Positions 56,967-64,000 of a DNA stretch of 64,000 bases are shown one piece after another. The stretch's first letter is position 1. Each line of letters begins with the position of its first letter. The DNA is from a virus. The stretch is taken from positions 1 to 64,000 of IMG/VR virus record IMGVR_UViG_3300028559_000015, one strand, 5' to 3'. The notes below the pieces were generated by a model. It saw nothing but the letters and a program-made list of their open reading frames with translations. It did not search any database and was not told the DNA's origin. A program made the position numbers and the translations under genes.

Positions 56967-57071
56967 ACCCAAAATACTATATTTTTTTGCGTAATAGTGT
57001 ACACTAAATAATATTGTAGATGCTTTAATAGGTCTACAACAATAGTCTTGCTAACACATAGGAGATAAAAC

Positions 57072-57539
57072 ATGACTAATGCACATCTAAACCTTCGTTC
57101 CCTCGACATTCCGTCAATTCATAAATTTGCTGTAGGATTCGATAACGTCTTTGACGAACTTCTACGAATCAATGCACAGAATGCACAGCAAGCAAACGGA
57201 TCAAATTATCCCCCATACAACGTAGTAAAGCACGATGACGATCATTTCGCCATCGAACTTGCTGTGGCTGGTTTTAACATCGGGGACATCTCTATCACAG
57301 TAGAAAAGAATCTTCTCACTATAAGAGGGGAGCGTGAATACATCAGTGAAGACGCCTCGGAAATCACATATTTGCATCAGGGAATTGGTTACCGCAATTT
57401 CTCTCGTACATTTACTTTGGCAGAGCATGTCGAAGTGATAGGGGCAACCTCGGAGAACGGTATTCTCAAGATTAATCTTGAGCGTAAGGTTCCTGACGAA
57501 CAAAAGCCCAAAACAATTGCTATTTCGTACAATAAATAA
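57072..57539 (+). CDS. Small heat-shock protein (Hsp20/IbpA)
   Basis: 155 aa. Alpha-crystallin domain from about 45 to 145 (YNVVKHDDDHFAIELAVAGF, LLTIRGERE, NFSRTFTLAEHVEV, NGILKINLERKVP) and a C-terminal I-x-I-like AIS tail. Holdase chaperone, also found in T4-type cyanophages. Followed by a strong hairpin. Confidence 0.9.
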   Translation: MTNAHLNLRSLDIPSIHKFAVGFDNVFDELLRINAQNAQQANGSNYPPYNVVKHDDDHFAIELAVAGFNIGDISITVEKNLLTIRGEREYISEDASEITYLHQGIGYRNFSRTFTLAEHVEVIGATSENGILKINLERKVPDEQKPKTIAISYNK

Positions 57540-57552
57540 TAGAAGTAACATA

Positions 57553-57581
57553 GTGCTTGCAGTCATTGTGACTGCAAGCAC
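57553..57581 (+). terminator. Strong hairpin between hsp20 and clpS
   Basis: 13-bp perfect stem (57553-57565 with 57569-57581), loop TTG, then CACCTTAAAG. No T-tract, so attenuator, RNA stabiliser or weak terminator. Confidence 0.6.
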
Positions 57582-57601
57582 ACCTTAAAGGAATCATATT
57601 A

Positions 57602-57910
57602 ATGGCAAATGCAGAACCAAAAGCTAAGATTAGACCCAACGTTGCTCTCAAGGAGCCGCCCCTATACAAGGTCATCTACATGAATGATGAACACACATCG
57701 ATGGAATTTGTGATTGAAAGTCTATGTGAATATTTCAACTACAATCCGGACACTGCTACGCAGATTACAGTAGATGTTCACGAAAAAGGTAGTGCAGTTG
57801 TTGCAGTCTTGCCTTATGAAATTGCAGAACAAAAGGGTATCGAAGTGACACTTGATGCTCGGGCCCAAGGATTTCCGCTTCAGGTCAAAGTCGAAGCAGA
57901 ATCAGACTGA
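57602..57910 (+). CDS. clpS: ClpS adaptor
   Basis: 102 aa. PPLYKVIYMNDEHTSMEFVIESL (about 19-41) holds the ND-x-T/S N-degron pocket, and VDVHEKGSAVVAVLPYEIAEQKG the rest of the fold. Normally hands N-degron substrates to ClpA; here it might redirect substrates to phage or host Clp. Converges with the next gene (9-bp overlap). Confidence 0.92.
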   Translation: MANAEPKAKIRPNVALKEPPLYKVIYMNDEHTSMEFVIESLCEYFNYNPDTATQITVDVHEKGSAVVAVLPYEIAEQKGIEVTLDARAQGFPLQVKVEAESD

Positions 57911-58603
57911 CAGCGTTATTCTCTTAGCCCAATAGGGCTGTTTATAAGGGCGGGGGTTGTTGACGTAATTTACGTTACCTAAATGAGTGTCAACAATCTT
58001 ATCATAGGTTCCAAATACCCAATGCGTTACTTTGCGTTCAGTATCAATTTTTAAAGTAGCGTGTAGGGGTATTTGGGCCTCTGTTACTTCAGGGGTTTCT
58101 TTGAAGTACAAGTCTGGATGAGGTACTGCATTAGTCACGACGATGACTTTTACGATGTCCAGATGTTTTTGAAGTTTTTCAATAGACTTATATAGATACG
58201 TTGTATCTTCTTCCCTCGATGCTGCTTCCATTAAGTTTTCTACTGTGAGATTGTCAGTGTCAGCGTTTGCCCATCCATTGGCACCAATGATAGCAATTCC
58301 GTCAATCATCACTACATGATGATGCAGTATACAAACATTAGGTATAGCAAGAGTTAAACTCATCAACTCTTCCGTCCTAGACTGAATGTCAATGGCAGTC
58401 TTATATTCGAGCGTCCCTGGAACGAAAAACACACCCTGATAACAAGTACCAAGATGTGCTAACGTTTGAAGTGTCGTTCTCAGGTCAGAACTAATGTTAC
58501 CTGATACAATACAGTACAGGCTAGCCGCCTTGTTTTCCCAATTGAAGCTGTCTTCGGGTGATAAGTTTAGATCACCGAGGACATCAAAGCCGATATCTTG
58601 CAT
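57902..58603 (-). CDS. Degenerate metallophosphoesterase-like protein
   Basis: 233 aa. Follows the calcineurin-like layout, but each metal-ligand motif is changed: CIVSGNISSD (for GDIS), FVPGTLEY (for GNHE), VVTNAVPHPD (for THHAP) and HWVFGTYDK (for GHTH). Probably catalytically inactive; may act as a binding protein. Minus strand between clpS and clpP. Confidence 0.68.
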   Translation of the reverse strand: MQDIGFDVLGDLNLSPEDSFNWENKAASLYCIVSGNISSDLRTTLQTLAHLGTCYQGVFFVPGTLEYKTAIDIQSRTEELMSLTLAIPNVCILHHHVVMIDGIAIIGANGWANADTDNLTVENLMEAASREEDTTYLYKSIEKLQKHLDIVKVIVVTNAVPHPDLYFKETPEVTEAQIPLHATLKIDTERKVTHWVFGTYDKIVDTHLGNVNYVNNPRPYKQPYWAKRITLSV

Positions 58604-58627
58604 CTTTAATTAGATTACTATGTGATC

Positions 58628-58933
58628 TTAATCTTTTGCGATCTTAATCTTAGGCTTCCTGACTGGTTTTTTAGCAGCTTCTTCCACTTCATGAATTTCC
58701 TCTGACGGAGGATCCATCAGTGAAACGTGTGCGCTTTCAACTTCCTCGATCTCATACTCCGGTGGCCAGACTTCCGGTAAAGTTTCTTTGGGCCCCCACG
58801 GCACGACTTCCGGTAAAACTTCTTGATCGATGACAGGGTATGATTCTTCGGCGCGTCTGGCGACGTATTTCTTATATGCGTGATAACCGACAAAAAGTGC
58901 TAATGCGGCTAAGAGAGCTAGTGCGATTTCCAT
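58628..58933 (-). CDS. Membrane-anchored Pro/Glu-rich protein
   Basis: 101 aa; N-terminal membrane helix (3-20), then a basic stretch and a long acidic, proline-rich tail with two LPEVVPWGP/LPEVWPPE repeats. AGGAGAATCAT before the ATG on the minus strand. Confidence 0.68.
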   Translation of the reverse strand: MEIALALLAALALFVGYHAYKKYVARRAEESYPVIDQEVLPEVVPWGPKETLPEVWPPEYEIEEVESAHVSLMDPPSEEIHEVEEAAKKPVRKPKIKIAKD

Positions 58934-58993
58934 ATGATTCTCCTATTAAGTATGGTATCCATAATGTATTTATGTGTCAATACTAGACGAAAG

Positions 58994-59002
58994 AATAAAT
59001 AC
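58994..59002 (+). promoter_or_regulatory. Late-promoter-like box
   Basis: AATAAATAC, 3 nt before ATG 59006. Confidence 0.4.
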
Positions 59003-59005
59003 TTG

Positions 59006-60532
59006 ATGCGTGATATCATAGACAGACTGGAACTTATCAGCGAAAGCACAGGACTAGCCGGTAGAAGAACGGGTGACGTTTTTCGCAACGGCGACGGTGA
59101 TGAGATCACTTTTGACAATATCATGTTTGTCCCTGAACAGGGAGGACGGTTAGAGGATAAAGACCTAGACGATGCTATCGTTTCCGTTGACGATGCGGTA
59201 CAATGGTTGAACAATCGCACGAGTCGTACAGGAGGGTACGCTATTGCTACCTTTAATGGGCCTGATGGTCCTTTATATTTCGGTAGATACTTAGACAACA
59301 TCAAAGCCAACTTCGTGTCTAACTATGTTCCTAATCAAGTAGCAGGGTATAAGCTTGCTACGAAGACTGCATTGAAAGCTCAAGCAGGATTGACTCCTCA
59401 GGAACTTTTAACAGAAAAGACTGACCTGACAGCAAATGATATCATCAAGCAGCTTTCAGTAAGTTTGGGCGTTGACAACCCACTGTACACAGTTGCTTAC
59501 AACCTATCTATGGGAGAACCTCTTCCAATATCCTTTGCTGCTCCTCCCGGGGTTAGCTTCTCTGCATTCAGAGATTACTTTTGTGAAATTCTACAACCCA
59601 TTGCACTTCAAAGAGGTGAATATACAGTTAAGGCAGGGGATGATCCTAAAATCCTGTTAGATGGCAGCTTCGATGGTACGCTAATCTCATTTGATTTCAG
59701 CAAGACTGCTGGATTGAGTGATAGTACGATGTCCAACGAAGACGGTAAGTATGTAAAGGTTAGCAGCAAGGGAGGCACCGGCGCAACTGCTAGTACAAAG
59801 AATCTAATCAACAGTGTAGAGGAACTCTCTCACACTCCCAATGGTAAAAAGGTATTGGATGACCATATAGAAACAATAGAATTGCTCCGTGAGATTGTTG
59901 CACTAGGACAGGCAGGTGCTCCTCTTGGTTTGGGTGTTAAGTTTGATATCATTGATGACGAAGACGCTGCACAGATTCGTGACTTAAAAGATACCCCACC
60001 TGTCAAAGCAGATAAGATCGATGACCTTGGGTTGAGTGATAATCTTGTAAAGTTAGCTAAATCTAGAAAGCCTGACAACCCAGAAAGAATCAGTCTTTAT
60101 TTCCATCTAATCGCAGCAATAGCGCATAAGGTTGCGAAGGAAGTAAACGAGACTACTGAATTTAGTAAGGCAGCAGCAGACATTCTGAACAACGGGTCAT
60201 TAGTACAAGTTTATACCACAGCCAAGGCAGGCAAGGAAATCTGGACCTTAGACAAGTTCGCTACTGTTTATCCCGGAAATAGCATCAGGGGCGTCTATCT
60301 ATCAGCTTCTAAGACGTACTACAGCACGGGCATCAAGGGTAACTTCACGTTCAAGATTGATCGAGGCAAGGGAGTACCTGAAGATGATAAGCCAGGAGAG
60401 ATGCGAGCTAAGAGAATTCAGACAGATAAAGAATTCGAGAAGAAGGCCGCAGACATTGCTCTAGGCAGAGAAAAGCCCAAAGAAAGAATTCCTTCTAAAA
60501 TGGGAGATGTTGGGCGTTCATTGCGAAAGTAA
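59006..60532 (+). CDS. Large phage protein with capsid-targeting-like N-terminus
   Basis: 508 aa from ATG 59006. It begins MRDIIDRLELISE, with an (L/I)xE prohead-protease-type site at residue 13. No enzyme motif recognised in the rest; Lys-rich C-terminus. A late-type box lies just upstream. A structural or ejected internal head protein is the best guess. Confidence 0.72.
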   Translation: MRDIIDRLELISESTGLAGRRTGDVFRNGDGDEITFDNIMFVPEQGGRLEDKDLDDAIVSVDDAVQWLNNRTSRTGGYAIATFNGPDGPLYFGRYLDNIKANFVSNYVPNQVAGYKLATKTALKAQAGLTPQELLTEKTDLTANDIIKQLSVSLGVDNPLYTVAYNLSMGEPLPISFAAPPGVSFSAFRDYFCEILQPIALQRGEYTVKAGDDPKILLDGSFDGTLISFDFSKTAGLSDSTMSNEDGKYVKVSSKGGTGATASTKNLINSVEELSHTPNGKKVLDDHIETIELLREIVALGQAGAPLGLGVKFDIIDDEDAAQIRDLKDTPPVKADKIDDLGLSDNLVKLAKSRKPDNPERISLYFHLIAAIAHKVAKEVNETTEFSKAAADILNNGSLVQVYTTAKAGKEIWTLDKFATVYPGNSIRGVYLSASKTYYSTGIKGNFTFKIDRGKGVPEDDKPGEMRAKRIQTDKEFEKKAADIALGREKPKERIPSKMGDVGRSLRK

Positions 60533-60548
60533 TAGGTAACCAAACCTG

Positions 60549-60577
60549 TTGCTTTTATCACAAAGATAGTCTATTGT
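60549..60577 (+). promoter_or_regulatory. Promoter for clpP
   Basis: TTGCTT (60549-60554), 17 bp, TATTGT (60572-60577). Confidence 0.5.
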
Positions 60578-60603
60578 TGTTATATCATTAAGAAGGATAT
60601 TAC

Positions 60604-61185
60604 ATGAGCCTAGTTCCAATCGTACTCGAACAAACTAGCCGCGGTGAACGCAGCTACGACATTTATTCACGCTTGCTTAGAGAGCGTGTCATTTTGCTTG
60701 AGGGCGAAGTGCATGACCAAATGGCTAACTTGATTGTTGCCCAACTTCTTTATCTTGAATCGGAAGATTCAGATAAGGATATTTCTCTCTACATCAACAG
60801 CCCTGGCGGCAGTGTCACTGCTGGTCTAGCGATTCTTGACACCATGGATTTCATTAAATGTGATGTATCTACTATCGCAATTGGAAGCGTTTGCTCTATG
60901 GGGTCTTTGATTGCCAGTTCCGGTGCCAAAGGGAAAAGGTTTATTCTTCCTAGGGCGAGGCACATGGTTCACTCGGTGTCCGGTGGATCCCGCGGTACAG
61001 TATGGGATGCTGAAATCCAAATGGAAGAAATGGTTCGGTTGAATAACCTTCTTACTGAGGTTTATGCTAACAACACCGGTAAAACTATTGAAGAACTTAA
61101 AGCTGCTATGGCTCGCGACAACTATATGGATGCCCATGCATCCGTTGAGTTTGGATTAGCGGATAAGATCCTTACTTCTAGGTAA
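60604..61185 (+). CDS. clpP: ClpP protease
   Basis: 193 aa. Catalytic Ser in GSVCSMGSL (about 97-105), His in [10 protein letters not shown] (about 121-130) and Asp in the D-N-Y-M-D segment (about 177-181). Starts like host ClpP ([25 protein letters not shown]) but lacks a propeptide. Forms the proteolytic chamber served by ClpX. The stop overlaps a convergent homing endonuclease by 8 bp. Confidence 0.96.
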   Translation: MSLVPIVLEQTSRGERSYDIYSRLLRERVILLEGEVHDQMANLIVAQLLYLESEDSDKDISLYINSPGGSVTAGLAILDTMDFIKCDVSTIAIGSVCSMGSLIASSGAKGKRFILPRARHMVHSVSGGSRGTVWDAEIQMEEMVRLNNLLTEVYANNTGKTIEELKAAMARDNYMDAHASVEFGLADKILTSR

Positions 61186-62071
61186 CGGTTCTTCCGGGAT
61201 AATACCCATCTGGACAAGTTTTCGCTCTTACTGATTTGCTACCGTCTGTGTACCAGTGGTAGCCGCTGTAATCTCTGTTCAGATGGGAATTTCCTGATCC
61301 GTTCGAGTGTCCCGATCTATAACCTTCAGGACATTCAAATGCTAACACCGAATTAATTCCGTTAGTGTACCATTTTTTTCCGATACCATGAGCCTTCCCT
61401 TTTAAAGTATCGCTTATTTTTTTATTAGTTTCTGCTGATGCCGGCAGCTTGCCCTTGACAAATCCGACCTCCTGTCCTACATTAGGTGGTAGCATTATTT
61501 CTTTGAAACCATTGTTGTAGCAAACATAGCCTTTTGTGTATCCGGATTGTTTAGGAAATGGATTAACTAATCTACCGGGAATGAACCCTTCGGGACATGA
61601 GTGTTGATGGACCTCCGTAATTCCATTATTATACCATTTCTTGTTCTTATTAGTTTGTCTTAGTTTAGCTACGCCTTCTTCGGTAACTTTGAATCTACGT
61701 TTATTTCCGGATTGCCAATGTTTATTGAGTAGTAATGGATTGTCCCAATTCTCAATGATCAGCATATTCTCCCGATCATATGCTTCATCCGGATCCGCAG
61801 TTTTAAATATTATATCACTCTCGTATTCACGGAATTCTTCCGAGCCTATGTATTCTGCGGAGGTGAAATATGTTATTCCTAGATCATCTTCCGGGTGAAT
61901 CTGTAGTTTGATGTTAGCATATCGGTATCCGATATAAAACTGTTTGGTTACCTTATGAGTAAGGCGATACACGTAAGCTAAATACATTTGCTGATACTCC
62001 GTTTCAGTATTAGAGTAGTTGGGAATCTCACCTCCGTGAACTACACTTTTATTTATCTTTGCGGTTGCCAA
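61178..62071 (-). CDS. GIY-YIG homing endonuclease with tandem DNA-binding repeats
   Basis: 297 aa. N-terminal GIY-YIG domain: [19 protein letters not shown] (about 31-49) with a later catalytic-type Glu in YDRENMLI. From residue 145 there are four repeats of about 25 residues of the form KWY-NGI..V....CPEG(F/Y).PGR, probably DNA-contact modules. The end overlaps the clpP end, a likely insertion site. AT-rich. Confidence 0.85.
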   Translation of the reverse strand: MATAKINKSVVHGGEIPNYSNTETEYQQMYLAYVYRLTHKVTKQFYIGYRYANIKLQIHPEDDLGITYFTSAEYIGSEEFREYESDIIFKTADPDEAYDRENMLIIENWDNPLLLNKHWQSGNKRRFKVTEEGVAKLRQTNKNKKWYNNGITEVHQHSCPEGFIPGRLVNPFPKQSGYTKGYVCYNNGFKEIMLPPNVGQEVGFVKGKLPASAETNKKISDTLKGKAHGIGKKWYTNGINSVLAFECPEGYRSGHSNGSGNSHLNRDYSGYHWYTDGSKSVRAKTCPDGYYPGRTVT

Positions 62072-62135
62072 TCACCGTTTTGTGCGTTAGCGTATAAATA
62101 AGAGTGAGCGCAATTCACGTTTCGGTGAAAAAAGG

Positions 62136-62164
62136 TTGACTTCGGGTACGTTCTTTGTTAGAGT
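62136..62164 (+). promoter_or_regulatory. Promoter, diverged member of the repeated family
   Basis: TTGACT (62136-62141), TCGGGTACG, 17 bp in all, TAGAGT (62159-62164), then GCATCATAAGCTG. Confidence 0.65.
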
Positions 62165-62216
62165 GCATCATAAGCTGAAAAACAGAAACACAAAATTCAA
62201 GGACATCAGATTTAAA

Positions 62217-62426
62217 ATGCTCTTTCAAAAAGTCTTCGTACTTCGGGTCATCTATAAGAGTGGTTATGCCATTGACTTTGAAGTCACTGAATATGAGATC
62301 AGTCCATCTATTGCCAAGTGGGTTTCTGCCAACGACGAGTTTCGTCCGATCCATCTGAACTACGATGAAGTAGCTTCTGTGTGGAAGGTTGGTCAACGTC
62401 TGCGCCTCAAGTTTTTCAAGAAATAA
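62217..62426 (+). CDS. Hypothetical protein
   Basis: 69 aa from ATG 62217; beta-rich and basic end. No family recognised. Confidence 0.65.
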   Translation: MLFQKVFVLRVIYKSGYAIDFEVTEYEISPSIAKWVSANDEFRPIHLNYDEVASVWKVGQRLRLKFFKK

Positions 62427-62437
62427 GGAAATATAAA

Positions 62438-62653
62438 ATGTCAAAGAAGTATGATGAACGTCACGGAGGTCCGTATGATCGCGGGTCTGCTGATAGCTAC
62501 TACGGTCGGGGTTCTAACCCTCACTACTACAAAGGTGGTAGCTATTCCAGCGAAAAGGTTGAACAGAAGCATATGACTCCTGAGGAAATCGAAGCCTATC
62601 TTGCAGGATACGCCGGTAACGAAGCTGAAGGTAATTTTAAGGACTGGGGTTAA
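62438..62653 (+). CDS. Gly/Tyr-rich conserved phage protein
   Basis: 71 aa; MSKKYDERHGGPYDRGSADSYYGRG, then a helical acidic end (MTPEEIEAYLAGYAGN). A short family seen in many phages; function unknown. AAGGAAATATAAA before the ATG. Confidence 0.72.
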   Translation: MSKKYDERHGGPYDRGSADSYYGRGSNPHYYKGGSYSSEKVEQKHMTPEEIEAYLAGYAGNEAEGNFKDWG

Positions 62654-62667
62654 GTTGAATTAAATCG

Positions 62668-62716
62668 TACCCGAGGTCACTTTTCGGTTGACTTCGGGTA
62701 TCCGTTTTGCTACATT
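62668..62716 (+). promoter_or_regulatory. Hairpin-plus-promoter repeat (copy 2)
   Basis: GTACCCGAGGTCA, CTTTTCGG, TGACTTCGGGTA: the same overlapping inverted repeat as at 49348. TTGACT at 62688-62693, 17 bp, TACATT at 62711-62716. Confidence 0.7.
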
Positions 62717-62753
62717 GAATCATAGACAGAAACAAACAAACGGAGACACGAAC

Positions 62754-63029
62754 ATGATCTACACTCTCAAGATTTATCGTTATGATCGTCGCTGCAAGAG
62801 CGGTGAACGCTTCTTTAAGACTTACGAGTATGACCGTAAGGACGATGCTTCGATGGACCGCGAAGTCAATGCTCTCCGCGGCTGTGGCTACTTCGACGAC
62901 ATGTTCCGCATCGAATACGCCCCCAAGTTCATCACTGTCAAGAACCTGATGAGCGGCAAGGATGTGCAGATTGCTGCCGATACTCCTTGGTCTTGTCGTC
63001 CGGATTCAGAATCTTATTGGTCGGCTTGA
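62754..63029 (+). CDS. Hypothetical protein
   Basis: 91 aa from ATG 62754 (CGGAGACACGAAC upstream). Basic start, YDRRCKSGERFFKTYEYDRKDDA. The end overlaps the convergent endonuclease by 16 bp. Confidence 0.68.
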   Translation: MIYTLKIYRYDRRCKSGERFFKTYEYDRKDDASMDREVNALRGCGYFDDMFRIEYAPKFITVKNLMSGKDVQIAADTPWSCRPDSESYWSA

Positions 63030-63625
63030 GGTCTGATCATAACAAAGGAACCATCAGGCAGATAATGTCTTTTGGTTCCTGTTTTTGATTTAGCAAGTTT
63101 TGCATTTCGTTCTGGTGTGCAAATTTTAGCCTGAACATCTGGTCTTTTTAATGCTGCCGAAATATTAGCTTTTCCAGATTCTGGCATTTTCCACCCTTCT
63201 TCTTTTTTCTTGCGTTCTCTTTGGGCAGCTAATTCTCTAAACTTTTGAATGTTCTCCGGTGATCGTTTGAATCCAGTCAATTTTCTGCTAATGCGGGCCT
63301 TCACTTCTTCTGTGTGTTGAGCGGGACCACGAAACTTTTTTCCTCCGTTATGTCTATTAATCCAATTATCGCGGGAAGCAGCGTTTAATCTTCGTAACAC
63401 CTTGTGTTCCCACAGTATGGCTTCTTGAGATGTAGAGAATATTTTTCGGACCTCAACAGTGAATGAGTCAATGCCGTATTCCGCAATCAACTGCTTGACT
63501 ATTTTTGACGATGAAAAATAAGTTTTCCATAGTGTATCTGGGTTCGCAGTTTTACCGTGCCTAATCCCGTAATAATGCTTTTGAGTGGGCTTATGGAATA
63601 GATAGTATGAAAAAGGGGTTGACAT
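63014..63625 (-). CDS. GIY-YIG homing endonuclease
   Basis: 203 aa from the ATG at 63625 (GGAAAGAAAC upstream). YYLFHKPTQKHYYGIRHG (7-24) is a GIY-YIG variant, with ILWEHKVLRRL as the catalytic Glu region; the C-terminal half is basic with NUMOD-like helices (SRKLTGFKRSPENIQKF). Overlaps the 3' end of its neighbour, like the one at 61178. Confidence 0.8.
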   Translation of the reverse strand: MSTPFSYYLFHKPTQKHYYGIRHGKTANPDTLWKTYFSSSKIVKQLIAEYGIDSFTVEVRKIFSTSQEAILWEHKVLRRLNAASRDNWINRHNGGKKFRGPAQHTEEVKARISRKLTGFKRSPENIQKFRELAAQRERKKKEEGWKMPESGKANISAALKRPDVQAKICTPERNAKLAKSKTGTKRHYLPDGSFVMIRPQADQ

Positions 63626-63647
63626 TGTTTCTTTCCTGTTGTATATT
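63619..63647 (+). promoter_or_regulatory. Promoter
   Basis: TTGACA (63619-63624), 17 bp, TATATT (63642-63647). The -35 overlaps the minus-strand start codon. Confidence 0.72.
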
Positions 63648-63686
63648 GTATTTATACAAACAAAGATGTTTTTGGAGCATGTAATC

Positions 63687-63863
63687 ATGGATATCGAAAG
63701 AGCAAATCGTATCGTAGGCAAGATGGCTAAGGAGCGGTATCGTTCCAGCGACGAAGTTCTTGCCGAGTTCTTGCGTTATCAGAAAGATGGCGAGTGCCAG
63801 CATTTTTGGCCCGATGAAAACACGGCATGTCTCATGCTGATTAAGCGACGAGCGAGTCAGTAA
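63687..63863 (+). CDS. Hypothetical protein
   Basis: 58 aa from ATG 63687 (GGAG 9 nt upstream). Helical. No family recognised. Confidence 0.65.
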   Translation: MDIERANRIVGKMAKERYRSSDEVLAEFLRYQKDGECQHFWPDENTACLMLIKRRASQ

Positions 63864-63910
63864 TGCTGCAATATATCCCTTCAAAAGTCAACATCTATAA
63901 GGAAAATAAA

Positions 63911-64000
63911 ATGGAAACTATCGCTAAGGTTATCGGCCTCGCTGTCGTAGGAATTGTTGCTATCGTTGTTCTCGGGCTTATTCTTAGCCTGCCGGTCATG
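63911..64000 (+). CDS. Small membrane protein, cut by window end
   Basis: At least 30 aa; AAGGAAAATAAA before the ATG. Hydrophobic helix from residue 7. Incomplete at the right edge. Confidence 0.6.
   Translation, partial: METIAKVIGLAVVGIVAIVVLGLILSLPVM

Overview
The window is a piece of a large, lytic, T4-type (myovirus-like) phage genome. It carries a T4-style family B DNA polymerase (gp43), sliding clamp (gp45), ATP-dependent ligase (gp30), 5'-3' exonuclease and a DsbA-like late-transcription protein. There are eight probable homing endonucleases, about 37 tRNA genes, and dense, mostly one-direction gene packing with ATGA stop/start overlaps. The housekeeping promoters (TTGACA/T, 16-17 bp, TATATT-like), the rRNA-leader-like boxB/boxA elements, an Omp25-like porin and the SleB-type endolysin fit a Gram-negative, probably alphaproteobacterial, host. 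The host is an inference from style; no host gene is visible.

Layout. Positions 1-13.9 kb: a giant tRNA array covering all 20 amino acids plus an initiator tRNA. It is interleaved with small genes, three HNH endonucleases, a Pth2-type peptidyl-tRNA hydrolase and at least a dozen structured non-coding RNAs. Many of these RNAs look like tRNAs with extended acceptor stems and missing or rebuilt anticodon arms. One about 850-nt RNA with an embedded tRNA (about 12.23-13.07 kb) resembles the GOLLD class. Two promoters inside the array are followed by a boxB hairpin and a boxA sequence, as in rRNA operon leaders. Positions 14-25 kb: small accessory genes, including an acetyltransferase, a phosphoesterase, an endolysin, a GC-rich cassette of coupled micro-genes, an outer-membrane barrel protein and a HExxH protein. 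Positions 25-28.9 kb: DsbA, DNA polymerase and clamp.

Positions 28.9-42.1 kb: a probable DNA hypermodification locus. It holds a DpdA/TGT-like transglycosylase, two glycosyltransferases, GMP reductase, FolE, a cytidylyltransferase-like enzyme, QueD, a phosphoribosyltransferase, an MBD4-like DNA glycosylase, QueE (with an endonuclease gene inserted at its 5' end) and a sugar epimerase. Together they suggest synthesis of a 7-deazaguanine precursor, its insertion into DNA, and possibly sugar decoration. QueC is not seen here. Positions 42.1-54.3 kb: replication and repair (RNase H/FEN exonuclease, DNA ligase), a gp88-domain protein, a DGQH-motif protein and many small conserved phage genes. Positions 54.3-61.2 kb: a coiled-coil membrane protein and a proteostasis module (ClpX, Hsp20, ClpS, ClpP). 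Positions 61.2-64 kb: two GIY-YIG endonucleases on the minus strand and small genes behind near-identical promoters.

Two promoter classes stand out. Host-type promoters form a repeated family (TTGACTTCGGGTA...TATATTGAATCATA). A second class has a lone ATAAATA box just upstream of the start, like T4 late promoters. The second class precedes four genes whose products start with a T4-like capsid-targeting peptide ending in (L/I)xE.
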